A stretch of DNA of 64,000 bases, taken from Metellina segmentata (taxonomy: Eukaryota > Arthropoda > Arachnida > Araneae > Tetragnathidae). Each line of letters starts with the position of its first letter. The stretch's first letter is position 1. The position numbers were made by a program, and so were the translations under genes. Where the stretch lies: positions 28,001 to 92,000 of the forward strand of contig CANAIC010000148.1 in assembly GCA_947359465.1 (NCBI GenBank). Direction: 5' to 3'. Of the stretch, positions 50,623-63,620 are shown one piece after another. Below the pieces are notes generated by a model. That model worked only from the letters and a program-made list of their open reading frames with translations. It was not told where the DNA came from and ran no database searches.

Positions 50623-51657
50623 AGACGTTTGACAATAAATACCTAAAAACAAAGCGAGGAATATTTGAAGGCAGTAGGGATTGCTTCGAAAATGGTTAGA
50701 AATATACTTGTATGTAATAGGGAGCATAGAGAAAAGTTATACATATTTAAGTAAACTATCGAATTCTTGAAATTTTATCGAAACTTTACCTCTAAATACG
50801 AGTAAATTCCTGCTCCCTGTTCGATTCCTGGTCGTGGAGGGCATAAACGTTGTTAATCAGAAAAACAAAGGAAAAACATGCCTTTATTTGTTGTTCTACA
50901 ACAATTTATTTATAATATAGTAGTGGAGAGACAATGCTCTTAGAAAGAATGAAATTTAAACAGTCCTTTCGACAAGAGTTGAGTGAACAATAATGGAATA
51001 CAATAAAAACCATTCAAATGGCAACCAACAATTGAAATCTTTTGAATTGGAAAAGACTGAAATCTATTGATCGGTATAATAACAATCGAACAAGAATGGG
51101 AGGATCCGATAACAATGGAATCTTTTCTTATTCTTCCCCCATAACAATACCTTTGAACTGATTTTACAAAAGAGGGATAGTTGTTTCCACAGAACAAAGA
51201 GTTCTAACAGTCATTTCAATTAATAATAACCCCAAGCATGTAAGCTGTGTTTATCGTTCTCTCTTCTCGTTGCATTCGACGGCGACGCCAATCGGGTACC
51301 CGAAAACTGTACGAGGTAATGTGTGACAATCAAGTTCAAATCGAAGTTCTTATATCGAACTTTAGTTCATTTAGGGGTTGGATACTTTCATTTACCATTG
51401 GTGAATTGTTGTTGAATGTCAAAACCCCCTTTTACTGGCTGCCTGCGAATAAATATCAAAGGGGGTACTTTTCACAACTATCTCGGACCATTCATACTCA
51501 CTTGAATTCAATAACATTCCATCCAACTTTATTGGCTTCCTAATTACATTTTTTTCCTCACTTATATGTATATTTTGCTAGGATTCATCTATGATAACTC
51601 GGAAATGTGTAAAAACACCCCTTTATCTTGCAAATAAAAATAAAAAAAGTAAAAGTG

Positions 51658-51779
51658 GCCAAACAAGAGCACGTGGTGTTCCTAAGTGGTCACTCTCCCA
51701 AGTACTGAGAACATCCAAATGTGCTTATCTTTGGTGATTGAATGAGAACGGGATTATTGACCATAATATGGCAGTTGGC
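51658..51779 (-). rRNA. 5S rRNA-like sequence, unit 45 (G70U)
   Basis: It carries G70U with AAAAAAAGT downstream and AATGATTAG upstream, like units at 1159 and 37029. The left spacer has the private GAATTGGAAAAG. Confidence 0.7.
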
Positions 51780-52814
51780 AGACGTTTGACAATAAATACC
51801 TAAAAACAAAGCGAGGAATATTTGAAGGCAGTAGGGATTGCTTCGAAAATGATTAGAAATATACTTGTATGTAATAGGGAGCATAGAGAAAAGTTATACA
51901 TATTTAAGTAAACTATCGAATTCTTGAAATTTTATCGAAACTTTACCTCTAAATACGAGTAAATTCCTGCTCCCTGTTCGATTCCTGGTCGTGGAGGGCA
52001 TAAACGTTGTTAATCAGAAAAACAAAGGAAAAACATGCCTTTATTTGTTGTTCTACAACAATTTATTTATAATATAGTAGTGGAGAGACAATGCTCTTAG
52101 AAAGAATGAAATTTAAACAGTCCTTTCGACAAGAGTTGAGTGAACAATCATGGAATACAATAAAAACCATTCAAATGGCAACCAACAATTGAAATCTTTT
52201 GAATTGCAAAAGACTGAAATCTATTGATCGGTATAATAACAATCGAACAAGAATGGGAGGATCCGATAACAATGGAATCTTTTCTTATTCTTCCCCCATA
52301 ACAATACCTTTGAACTGATTTTACAAAAGAGGGATAGTTGTTTCCACAGAACAAAGAGTTCTAACAGTCATTTCAATTAATAATAACCCCAAGCATGTAA
52401 GCTGTGTTTATCGTTCTCTCTTCTCGTTGCATTCGACGGCGACGCCAATCGGGTACCCGAAAACTGTACGAGGTAATGTGTGACAATCAAGTTCAAATCG
52501 AAGTTCTTATATCGAACTTTAGTTCATTTAGGGGTTGGATACTTTCATTTACCATTGGTGAATTGTTGTTGAATGTCAAAACCCCCTTTTACTGGCTGCC
52601 TGCGAATAAATATCAAAGGGGGTACTTTTCACAACTATCTCGGACCATTCATACTCACTTGAATTCAATAACATTCCATCCAACTTTATTGCCTTCCTAA
52701 TTACATTTTTTTCCTCACTTATATGTATATTTTGCTAGGATTCATCTATGATAACTCGGAAATGTGTAAAAACACCCCTTTATCTTGCAAATAAAAATAT
52801 AAAAAGTAAAAGTG

Positions 52815-52936
52815 GCCAAACAAGAGCACGTGGTGTTCCTAAGTGATCACTCTCCCAAGTACTGAGAACATCCAAATGTGCTTATCTTTGGTGATTGAAT
52901 GAGAACGGGATTATTGACCATAATATGGCAGTTGGC
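52815..52936 (-). rRNA. 5S rRNA-like sequence, unit 46 (G70U, C91U)
   Basis: AAGTGATCAC adds C91U to G70U. The pair is shared with the unit at 54368 and marks a two-unit duplication. Confidence 0.7.
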
Positions 52937-53971
52937 AGACGTTTGACAATAAATACCTAAAAACAAAGCGAGGAATATTTGAAGGCAGTAGGGATTGCTT
53001 CGAAAATGGTTAGAAATATACTTGTATGTAATAGGGAGCATAGAGAAAAGTTATACATATTTAAGTAAACTATCGAATTCTTGAAATTTTATCGAAACTT
53101 TACCTCTAAATACGAGTAAATTCCTGCTCCCTGTTCGATTCCTGGTCGTGGAGGGCATAAACGTTGTTAATCAGAAAAACAAAGGAAAAACATGCCTTTA
53201 TTTGTTGTTCTACAACAATTTATTTATAATATAGTAGTGGAGAGACAATGCTCTTAGAAAGAATGAAATTTAAACAGTCCTTTCGACAAGAGTTGAGTGA
53301 ACAATAATGGAATACAATAAAAACCATTCAAATGGCAACCAACAATTGAAATCTTTTGAATTGCAAAAGACTGAAATCTATTGATCGGTATAATAACAAT
53401 CGAACAAGAATGGGAGGATCCGATAACAATGGAATCTTTTCTTATTCTTCCCCCATAACAATACCTTTGAACTGATTTTACAAAAGAGGGATAGTTGTTT
53501 CCACAGAACAAAGAGTTCTAACAGTCATTTCAATTAATAATAACCCCAAGCATGTAAGCTGTGTTTATCGTTCTCTCTTCTCGTTGCATTCGACGGCGAC
53601 GCCAATCGGGTACCCGAAAACTGTACGAGGTAATGTGTGACAATCAAGTTCAAATCGAAGTTCTTATATCGAACTTTAGTTCATTTAGGGGTTGGATACT
53701 TTCATTTACCATTGGTGAATTGTTGTTGAATGTCAAAACCCCCTTTTACTGGCTGCCTGCGAATAAATATCAAAGGGGGTACTTTTCACAACTATCTCGG
53801 ACCATTCATACTCACTTGAATTCAATAACATTCCATCCAACTTTATTGCCTTCCTAATTACATTTTTTTCCTCACTTATATGTATATTTTGCTAGGATTC
53901 ATCTATGATAAATCGGAAATGTGTAAAAACACCCCTTTTTCTTGCAAATAAAAATATAAAAAGTAAAAGTG

Positions 53972-54093
53972 GCCAAACAAGAGCACGTGGTGTTCCTAAG
54001 TGGTCACTCTCCCAAGTACTGAGAACATCCAAATGTGCTTATCTTTGGTGATTGAATGAGAACGGGATTATTGACCATAATATGGCAGTTGGC
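53972..54093 (-). rRNA. 5S rRNA-like sequence, unit 47 (G70U)
   Basis: It carries G70U with AAATCGG downstream, an unusual combination shared with units at 55525 and 58995. The right spacer has the private GAGAAAGGTT. Confidence 0.7.
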
Positions 54094-55128
54094 AGACGTT
54101 TGACAATAAATACCTAAAAACAAAGCGAGGAATATTTGAAGGCAGTAGGGATTGCTTCGAAAATGGTTAGAAATATACTTGTATGTAATAGGGAGCATAG
54201 AGAAAGGTTATACATATTTAAGTAAACTATCGAATTCTTGAAATTTTATCGAAACTTTACCTCTAAATACGAGTAAATTCCTGCTCCCTGTTCGATTCCT
54301 GGTCGTGGAGGGCATAAACGTTGTTAATCAGAAAAACAAAGGAAAAACATGCCTTTATTTGTTGTTCTACAACAATTTATTTATAATATAGTAGTGGAGA
54401 GACAATGCTCTTAGAAAGAATGAAATTTAAACAGTCCTTTCGACAAGAGTTGAGTGAACAATCATGGAATACAATAAAAACCATTCAAATGGCAACCAAC
54501 AATTGAAATCTTTTGAATTGCAAAAGACTGAAATCTATTGATCGGTATAATAACAATCGAACAAGAATGGGAGGATCCGATAACAATGGAATCTTTTCTT
54601 ATTCTTCCCCCATAACAATACCTTTGAACTGATTTTACAAAAGAGGGATAGTTGTTTCCACAGAACAAAGAGTTCTAACAGTCATTTCAATTAATAATAA
54701 CCCCAAGCATGTAAGCTGTGTTTATCGTTCTCTCTTCTCGTTGCATTCGACGGCGACGCCAATCGGGTACCCGAAAACTGTACGAGGTAATGTGTGACAA
54801 TCAAGTTCAAATCGAAGTTCTTATATCGAACTTTAGTTCATTTAGGGGTTGGATACTTTCATTTACCATTGGTGAATTGTTGTTGAATGTCAAAACCCCC
54901 TTTTACTGGCTGCCTGCGAATAAATATCAAAGGGGGTACTTTTCACAACTATCTCGGACCATTCATACTCACTTGAATTCAATAACATTCCATCCAACTT
55001 TATTGCCTTCCTAATTACATTTTTTTCCTCACTTATATGTATATTTTGCTAGGATTCATCTATGATAACTCGGAAATGTGTAAAAACACCCCTTTATCTT
55101 GCAAATAAAAATATAAAAAGTAAAAGTG

Positions 55129-55250
55129 GCCAAACAAGAGCACGTGGTGTTCCTAAGTGATCACTCTCCCAAGTACTGAGAACATCCAAATGTGCTTATC
55201 TTTGGTGATTGAATGAGAACGGGATTATTGACCATAATATGGCAGTTGGC
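55129..55250 (-). rRNA. 5S rRNA-like sequence, unit 48 (G70U, C91U)
   Basis: It carries G70U and C91U, as in the copy at 52815. Confidence 0.7.
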
Positions 55251-56285
55251 AGACGTTTGACAATAAATACCTAAAAACAAAGCGAGGAATATTTGAAGGC
55301 AGTAGGGATTGCTTCGAAAATGGTTAGAAATATACTTGTATGTAATAGGGAGCATAGAGAAAAGTTATACATATTTAAGTAAACTATCGAATTCTTGAAA
55401 TTTTATCGAAACTTTACCTCTAAATACGAGTAAATTCCTGCTCCCTGTTCGATTCCTGGTCGTGGAGGGCATAAACGTTGTTAATCAGAAAAACAAAGGA
55501 AAAACATGCCTTTATTTGTTGTTCTACAACAATTTATTTATAATATAGTAGTGGAGAGACAATGCTCTTAGAAAGAATGAAATTTAAACAGTCCTTTCGA
55601 CAAGAGTTGAGTGAACAATAATGGAATACAATAAAAACCATTCAAATGGCAACCAACAATTGAAATCTTTTGAATTGCAAAAGACTGAAATCTATTGATC
55701 GGTATAATAACAATCGAACAAGAATGGGAGGATCCGATAACAATGGAATCTTTTCTTATTCTTCCCCCATAACAATACCTTTGAACTGATTTTACAAAAG
55801 AGGGATAGTTGTTTCCACAGAACAAAGAGTTCTAACAGTCATTTCAATTAATAATAACCCCAAGCATGTAAGCTGTGTTTATCGTTCTCTCTTCTCGTTG
55901 CATTCGACGGCGACGCCAATCGGGTTCCCGAAAACTGTACGAGGTAATGTGTGACAATCAAGTTCAAATCGAAGTTCTTATATCGAACTTTAGTTCATTT
56001 AGGGGTTGGATACTTTCATTTACCATTGGTGAATTGTTGTTGAATGTCAAAACCCCCTTTTACTGGCTGCCTGCGAATAAATATCAAAGGGGGTACTTTT
56101 CACAACTATCTCGGACCATTCATACTCACTTGAATTCAATAACATTCCATCCAACTTTATTGCCTTCCTAATTACATTTTTTTCCTCACTTATATGTATA
56201 TTTTGCTAGGATTCATCTATGATAAATCGGAAATGTGTAAAAACACCCCTTTTTCTTGCAAATAAAAATATAAAAAGTAAAAGTG

Positions 56286-56407
56286 GCCAAACAAGAGCAC
56301 GTGGTGTTCCTAAGTGGTCACTCTCCCAAGTACTGAGAACATCCAAATGTGCTTATCTTTGGTGATTGAATGAGAACGGGATTATTGACCATAATATGGC
56401 AGTTGGC
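56286..56407 (-). rRNA. 5S rRNA-like sequence, unit 49 (G70U)
   Basis: It carries G70U. The unit has lost the KpnI palindrome (CGGGTTCCCG). Confidence 0.7.
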
Positions 56408-57442
56408 AGACGTTTGACAATAAATACCTAAAAACAAAGCGAGGAATATTTGAAGGCAGTAGGGATTGCTTCGAAAATGGTTAGAAATATACTTGTATGT
56501 AATAGGGAGCATAGAGAAAAGTTATACATATTTAAGTAAACTATCGAATTCTTGAAATTTTATCGAAACTTTACCTCTAAATACGAGTAAATTCCTGCTC
56601 CCTGTTCGATTCCTGGTCGTGGAGGGCATAAACGTTGTTAATCAGAAAAACAAAGGAAAAACATGCCTTTATTTGTTGTTCTACAACAATTTATTTATAA
56701 TATAGTAGTGGAGAGACAATGGTCTTAGAAAGAATGAAATTTAAACAGTCCTTTCGACAAGAGTTGAGTGAACAATAATGGAATACAATAAAAACCATTC
56801 AAATGGCAACCAACAATTGAAATCTTTTGAATTGCAAAAGACTGAAATCTATTGATCGGTATAATAACAATCGAACAAGAATGGGAGGATCCGATAACAA
56901 TGGAATCTTTTCTTATTCTTCCCCCATAACAATACCTTTGAACTGATTTTACAAAAGAGGGATAGTTGTTTCCACAGAACAAAGAGTTCTAACAGTCATT
57001 TCAATTAAAAATATCCCCAAGCATGTAAGCTGTGTTTATCGTTCTCTCTTCTCGTTGCATTCGACGGCGACGCCAATCGGGTACCCGAAAACTGTACGAG
57101 GTAATGTGTGACAATCAAGTTCAAATCGAAGTTCTTATATCGAACTTTAGTTCATTTAGGGGTTGGATACTTTCATTTACCATTGGTGAATTGTTGTTGA
57201 ATGTCAAAACCCCCTTTTACTGGCTGCCTGCGAATAAATATCAAAGGGGGTACTTTTCACAACTATCTCGGACCATTCATACTCACTTGAATTCAATAAC
57301 ATTCCATCCAACTTTATTGCCTTCCTAATTACATTTTTTTCCTCACTTATATGTATATTTTGCTAGGATTCATCTATGATAAATCGGAAATGTGTAAAAA
57401 CACCCCTTTTTCTTGCAAATAAAAATATAAAAAGTAAAAGTG

Positions 57443-57564
57443 GCCAAACAAGAGCACGTGGTGTTCCTAAGTGGTCACTCTCCCAAGTACTGAGCACATC
57501 CAAATGTGCTTATCTTTGGTTATTGAATGAGAACGGGATTATTGACCATAATATGGCAGTTGGC
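57443..57564 (-). rRNA. 5S rRNA-like sequence, unit 50 (C44A)
   Basis: It is C44A. The unit has AATGGTCTTAG and AAATATCCCC, both repeated 3,470 bp to the right. Confidence 0.7.
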
Positions 57565-58598
57565 AGACGTTTGACAATAAATACCTAAAAACAAAGTGAG
57601 AAATATTTGAAGGCAGTAGGGATTGCTTCGAAAATGGTTAGAAATATACTTGTATGTAATAGGGAGCATAGAGAAAAGTTATACATATTTAAGTAAACTA
57701 TCGAATTCTTGAATTTTATTAAAACTTTACCTCTAAATACGAGTAAATTCCTGCTCCCTGTTCGATTCCTGGTCGTGGAGGGCATAAACGTTGTAAATCA
57801 GAAAAACAAAGGAAAAACATGCCTTTATTTGTTATTCTGCAACAATTTATTTATAATATAGTAGTGGAGAGACAATGCTCTTAGAAAGAATGAAATTTAA
57901 ACAGTCCTTTCGACAAGAGTTGAGTGAACAATAATGGAATACAATAAAAACCATTCAAATGGCAACCAACAATTGAAATCTTTTGAATTGCAAAAGACTG
58001 AAATCTATTGATCGGTATAATAACAATCGAACAAGAATGGGAGGATCCGATAACAATGGAATCTTTTCTTATTCTTCCCCCATAACAATACCTTTGAACT
58101 GATTTTACAAAAGGGGGATAGTTGTTTCCACAGAACAAAGAGTTCTAACAGTCATTTCAATTAATTATAACCCCAAGCATGTAAGCTGTGTTTATCGTTC
58201 TCTCTTCTCGTTGCATTCGACGGCGACGCCAATCGGGTACCCGAAAACTGTACGAGGTAATGTGTGACAATCAAGTTCAAATCGAAGTTCTTATATCGAA
58301 CTTTAGTTCATTTAGGGGTTGGATACTTTCATTTACCATTGGTGAATTGTTGTTGAATGTCAAAACCCCCTTTTACTGGCTGCCTGCGAATAAATATCAA
58401 AGGGGGTACTTTTCACAACTATCTCGGACCATTCATACTCACTTGAATTCAATAACATTCCATCCAACTTTATTGCCTTCCTAATTACATTTTTTTCCTC
58501 ACTTATATGTATATTTTGCTAGGATTCATCTATGATAAATCGGAAATGTGTAAAAACACCCCTTTTTCTTGCAAATAAAAATATAAAAAGTAAAAGTG

Positions 58599-58720
58599 GC
58601 CAAACAAGAGCACGTGGTGTTCCTAAGTGGTCACTCTCCCAAGTACTGAGCACATCCAAATGTGCTTATCTTTGGTGATTGAATGAGAACGGGATTATTG
58701 ACCATAATATGGCAGTTGGC
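58599..58720 (-). rRNA. 5S rRNA-like sequence, unit 51 (consensus)
   Basis: The gene body is consensus. The left spacer has AAAGGGGGATAG and AATTAATTATAACC, shared with units at 4629, 61308 and 63621. Confidence 0.7.
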
Positions 58721-59755
58721 AGACGTTTGACAATAAATACCTAAAAACAAAGTGAGGAATATTTGAAGGCAGTAGGGATTGCTTCGAAAATGGTTAGAAA
58801 TATACTTGTATGTAATAGGGAGCATAGAGAAAAGTTATACATATTTAAGTAAACTATCGAATTCTTGAAATTTTATCGAAACTTTACCTCTAAATACGAG
58901 TAAATTCCTGCTCCCTGTTCGATTCCTGGTCGTGGAGGGCATAAACGTTGTTAATCAGAAAAACAAAGGAAAAACATGCCTTTATTTGTTGTTCTACAAC
59001 AATTTATTTATAATATAGTAGTGGAGAGACAATGCTCTTAGAAAGAATGAAATTTAAACAGTCCTTTCGACAAGAGTTGAGTGAACAATAATGGAATACA
59101 ATAAAAACCATTCAAATGGCAACCAACAATTGAAATCTTTTGAATTGCAAAAGACTGAAATCTATTGATCGGTATAATAACAATCGAACAAGAATGGGAG
59201 GATCCGATAACAATGGAATCTTTTCTTATTCTTCCCCCATAACAATACCTTTGAACTGATTTTACAAAAGAGGGATAGTTGTTTCCACAGAACAAAGAGT
59301 TCTAACAGTCATTTCAATTAATAATAACCCCAAGCATGTAAGCTGTGTTTATCGTTCTCTCTTCTCGTTGCATTCGACGGCGACGCCAATCGGGTTCCCG
59401 AAAACTGTACGAGGTAATGTGTGACAATCAAGTTCAAATCGAAGTTCTTATATCGAACTTTAGTTCATTTAGGGGTTGGATACTTTCATTTACCATTGGT
59501 GAATTGTTGTTGAATGTCAAAACCCCCTTTTACTGGCTGCCTGCGAATAAATATCAAAGGGGGTACTTTTCACAACTATCTCGGACCATTCATACTCACT
59601 TGAATTCAATAACATTCCATCCAACTTTATTGCCTTCCTAATTACATTTTTTTCCTCACTTATATGTATATTTTGCTAGGATTCATCTATGATAAATCGG
59701 AAATGTGTAAAAACACCCCTTTTTCTTGCAAATAAAAATATAAAAAGTAAAAGTG

Positions 59756-59877
59756 GCCAAACAAGAGCACGTGGTGTTCCTAAGTGGTCACTCTCCCAAG
59801 TACTGAGAACATCCAAATGTGCTTATCTTTGGTGATTGAATGAGAACGGGATTATTGACCATAATATGGCAGTTGGC
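59756..59877 (-). rRNA. 5S rRNA-like sequence, unit 52 (G70U)
   Basis: It carries G70U and is the three-unit partner of the copy at 56286, including the lost KpnI site. Confidence 0.7.
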
Positions 59878-60912
59878 AGACGTTTGACAATAAATACCTA
59901 AAAACAAAGCGAGGAATATTTGAAGGCAGTAGGGATTGCTTCGAAAATGGTTAGAAATATACTTGTATGTAATAGGGAGCATAGAGAAAAGTTATACATA
60001 TTTAAGTAAACTATCGAATTCTTGAAATTTTATCGAAACTTTACCTCTAAATACGAGTAAATTCCTGCTCCCTGTTCGATTCCTGGTCGTGGAGGGCATA
60101 AACGTTGTTAATCAGAAAAACAAAGGAAAAACATGCCTTTATTTGTTGTTCTACAACAATTTATTTATAATATAGTAGTGGAGAGACAATGGTCTTAGAA
60201 AGAATGAAATTTAAACAGTCCTTTCGACAAGAGTTGAGTGAACAATAATGGAATACAATAAAAACCATTCAAATGGCAACCAACAATTGAAATCTTTTGA
60301 ATTGCAAAAGACTGAAATCTATTGATCGGTATAATAACAATCGAACAAGAATGGGAGGATCCGATAACAATGGAATCTTTTCTTATTCTTCCCCCATAAC
60401 AATACCTTTGAACTGATTTTACAAAAGAGGGATAGTTGTTTCCACAGAACAAAGAGTTCTAACAGTCATTTCAATTAAAAATATCCCCAAGCATGTAAGC
60501 TGTGTTTATCGTTCTCTCTTCTCGTTGCATTCGACGGCGACGCCAATCGGGTACCCGAAAACTGTACGAGGTAATGTGTGACAATCAAGTTCAAATCGAA
60601 GTTCTTATATCGAACTTTAGTTCATTTAGGGGTTGGATACTTTCATTTACCATTGGTGAATTGTTGTTGAATGTCAAAACCCCCTTTTACTGGCTGCCTG
60701 CGAATAAATATCAAAGGGGGTACTTTTCACAACTATCTCGGACCATTCATACTCACTTGAATTCAATAACATTCCATCCAACTTTATTGCCTTCCTAATT
60801 ACATTTTTTTCCTCACTTATATGTATATTTTGCTAGGATTCATCTATGATAAATCGGAAATGTGTAAAAACACCCCTTTTTCTTGCAAATAAAAATATAA
60901 AAAGTAAAAGTG

Positions 60913-61034
60913 GCCAAACAAGAGCACGTGGTGTTCCTAAGTGGTCACTCTCCCAAGTACTGAGCACATCCAAATGTGCTTATCTTTGGTTATTGAATGA
61001 GAACGGGATTATTGACCATAATATGGCAGTTGGC
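60913..61034 (-). rRNA. 5S rRNA-like sequence, unit 53 (C44A)
   Basis: It is C44A and is the three-unit partner of the copy at 57443. Confidence 0.7.
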
Positions 61035-62068
61035 AGACGTTTGACAATAAATACCTAAAAACAAAGTGAGAAATATTTGAAGGCAGTAGGGATTGCTTCG
61101 AAAATGGTTAGAAATATACTTGTATGTAATAGGGAGCATAGAGAAAAGTTATACATATTTAAGTAAACTATCGAATTCTTGAATTTTATTAAAACTTTAC
61201 CTCTAAATACGAGTAAATTCCTGCTCCCTGTTCGATTCCTGGTCGTGGAGGGCATAAACGTTGTAAATCAGAAAAACAAAGGAAAAACATGCCTTTATTT
61301 GTTATTCTGCAACAATTTATTTATAATATAGTAGTGGAGAGACAATGCTCTTAGAAAGAATGAAATTTAAACAGTCCTTTCGACAAGAGTTGAGTGAACA
61401 ATAATGGAATACAATAAAAACCATTCAAATGGCAACCAACAATTGAAATCTTTTGAATTGCAAAAGACTGAAATCTATTGATCGGTATAATAACAATCGA
61501 ACAAGAATGGGAGGATCCGATAACAATGGAATCTTTTCTTATTCTTCCCCCATAACAATACCTTTGAACTGATTTTACAAAAGGGGGATAGTTGTTTCCA
61601 CAGAACAAAGAGTTCTAACAGTCATTTCAATTAATTATAACCCCAAGCATGTAAGCTGTGTTTATCGTTCTCTCTTCTCGTTGCATTCGACGGCGACGCC
61701 AATCGGGTACCCGAAAACTGTACGAGGTAATGTGTGACAATCAAGTTCAAATCGAAGTTCTTATATCGAACTTTAGTTCATTTAGGGGTTGGATACTTTC
61801 ATTTACCATTGGTGAATTGTTGTTGAATGTCAAAACCCCCTTTTACTGGCTGCCTGCGAATAAATATCAAAGGGGGTACTTTTCACAACTATCTCGGACC
61901 ATTCATACTCACTTGAATTCAATAACATTCCATCCAACTTTATTGCCTTCCTAATTACATTTTTTTCCTCACTTATATGTATATTTTGCTAGGATTCATC
62001 TATGATAAATCGGAAATGTGTAAAAACACCCCTTTTTCTTGCAAATAAAAATATAAAAAGTAAAAGTG

Positions 62069-62190
62069 GCCAAACAAGAGCACGTGGTGTTCCTAAGTGG
62101 TCACTCTCCCAAGTACTGAGCACATCCAAATGTGCTTATCTTTGGTGATTGAATGAGAACGGGATTATTGACCATAATATGGCAGTTGGC
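62069..62190 (-). rRNA. 5S rRNA-like sequence, unit 54 (consensus)
   Basis: The gene body is consensus. The right spacer has private changes ATTGCATCG, CTTGAATTTTATCG and GTTCGAGTCC. Confidence 0.7.
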
Positions 62191-63224
62191 AGACGTTTGA
62201 CAATAAATACCTAAAAACAAAGTGAGGAATATTTGAAGGCAGTAGGGATTGCATCGAAAATGGTTAGAAATATACTTGTATGTAATAGGGAGCATAGAGA
62301 AAAGTTATACATATTTAAGTAAACTATCGAATTCTTGAATTTTATCGAAACTTTACCTCTAAATACGAGTAAATTCCTGCTCCCTGTTCGAGTCCTGGTC
62401 GTGGAGGGCATAAACGTTGTTAATCAGAAAAACAAAGGAAAAACATGCCTTTATTTGTTGTTCTACAACAATTTATTTATAATATAGTAGTGGAGAGACA
62501 ATGCTCTTAGAAAGAATGAAATTTAAACAGTCCTTTCGACAAGAGTTGAGTGAACAATAATGGAATACAATAAAAACCATTCAAATGGCAACCAACAATT
62601 GAAATACTTTGAATTGCAAAAGACTGAAATCTATTGATCGGTATAATAACAATCGAACAAGAATGGGAGGATCCGATAACAATGGAATCTTTTCTTATTC
62701 TTCCCCCATAACAATACCTTTGAACAGATTTTACAAAAGAGGGATAGTTGTTTCCACAGAACAAAGAGTTCTAACAGTCATTTCAATTAATTATAACCCC
62801 AAGCATGTAAGCTGTGTTTATCGTTCTCTCTTCTCGTTGCATTCGACGGCGACGCCAATCGGGTACCCGAAAACTGTACGAGGTAATGTGTGACAATCAA
62901 GTTCAAATCGAAGTTCTTATATCGAACTTTAGTTCATTTAGGGGTTGGATACTTTCATTTACCATTGGTGAATTGTTGTTGAATGTCAAAACCCCCTTTT
63001 ACTGGCTGCCTGCGAATAAATATCAAAGGGGGTACTTTTCACAACTATCTCGGACCATTCATACTCACTTGAATTCAATAACATTCCATCCAACTTTATT
63101 GCCTTCCTAATTACATTTTTTTCCTTACTTATATGTATATTTTGCTAGGATTCATCTATGATAAATCGGAAATGTGTAAAAACACCCCTTTTTCTTGCAA
63201 ATAAAAATATAAAAAGTAAAAGTG

Positions 63225-63346
63225 GCCAAACAAGAGCACGTGGTGTTCCTAAGTGGTCACTCTCCCAAGTACTGAGCACATCCAAATGTGCTTATCTTTG
63301 GTTATTGAATGAGAACGGGATTATTGACCATAATATGGCAGTTGGC
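63225..63346 (-). rRNA. 5S rRNA-like sequence, unit 55 (C44A)
   Basis: It is C44A and is the last copy in the window. The unit has AAATACTTTG and AACAGATTTTAC as private left-spacer changes. Confidence 0.7.
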
Positions 63347-63620
63347 AGACGTTTGACAATAAATACCTAAAAACAAAGTGAGAAATATTTGAAGGCAGTA
63401 GGGATTGCTTCGAAAATGGTTAGAAATATACTTGTATGTAATAGGGAGCATAGAGAAAAGTTATACATATTTAAGTAAACTATCGAATTCTTGAATTTTA
63501 TTAAAACTTTACCTCTAAATACGAGTAAATTCCTGCTCCCTGTTCGATTCCTGGTCGTGGAGGGCATAAACGTTGTAAATCAGAAAAACAAAGGAAAAAC
63601 ATGCCTTTATTTGTTGTTCT

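Larger units (their letters stand above)
52050..56650. repeat. Two-unit tandem duplication, period 2,314 bp
   Basis: The pair CAATCATGG plus C91U (AAGTGATCAC), followed by a unit with AAATCGG and G70U, occurs twice. It is seen in units at 52054 and 53211, and again in units at 54368 and 55525. End points are only good to several hundred bases. Confidence 0.8.
55300..62240. repeat. Three-unit tandem duplication, period 3,470 bp
   Basis: CGGGTTCCCG, AATGGTCTTAG, AAATATCCCC, C44A, GTGAGAAAT, TTATTCTGC and AAAGGGGGATAG occur in the same order twice at a constant offset of 3,470. The left end lies right of 55283, where AAGCGAGG and AAGTGAGG differ. The match ends near 62250, where ATTGCATCG is not shared. 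Confidence 0.9.
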
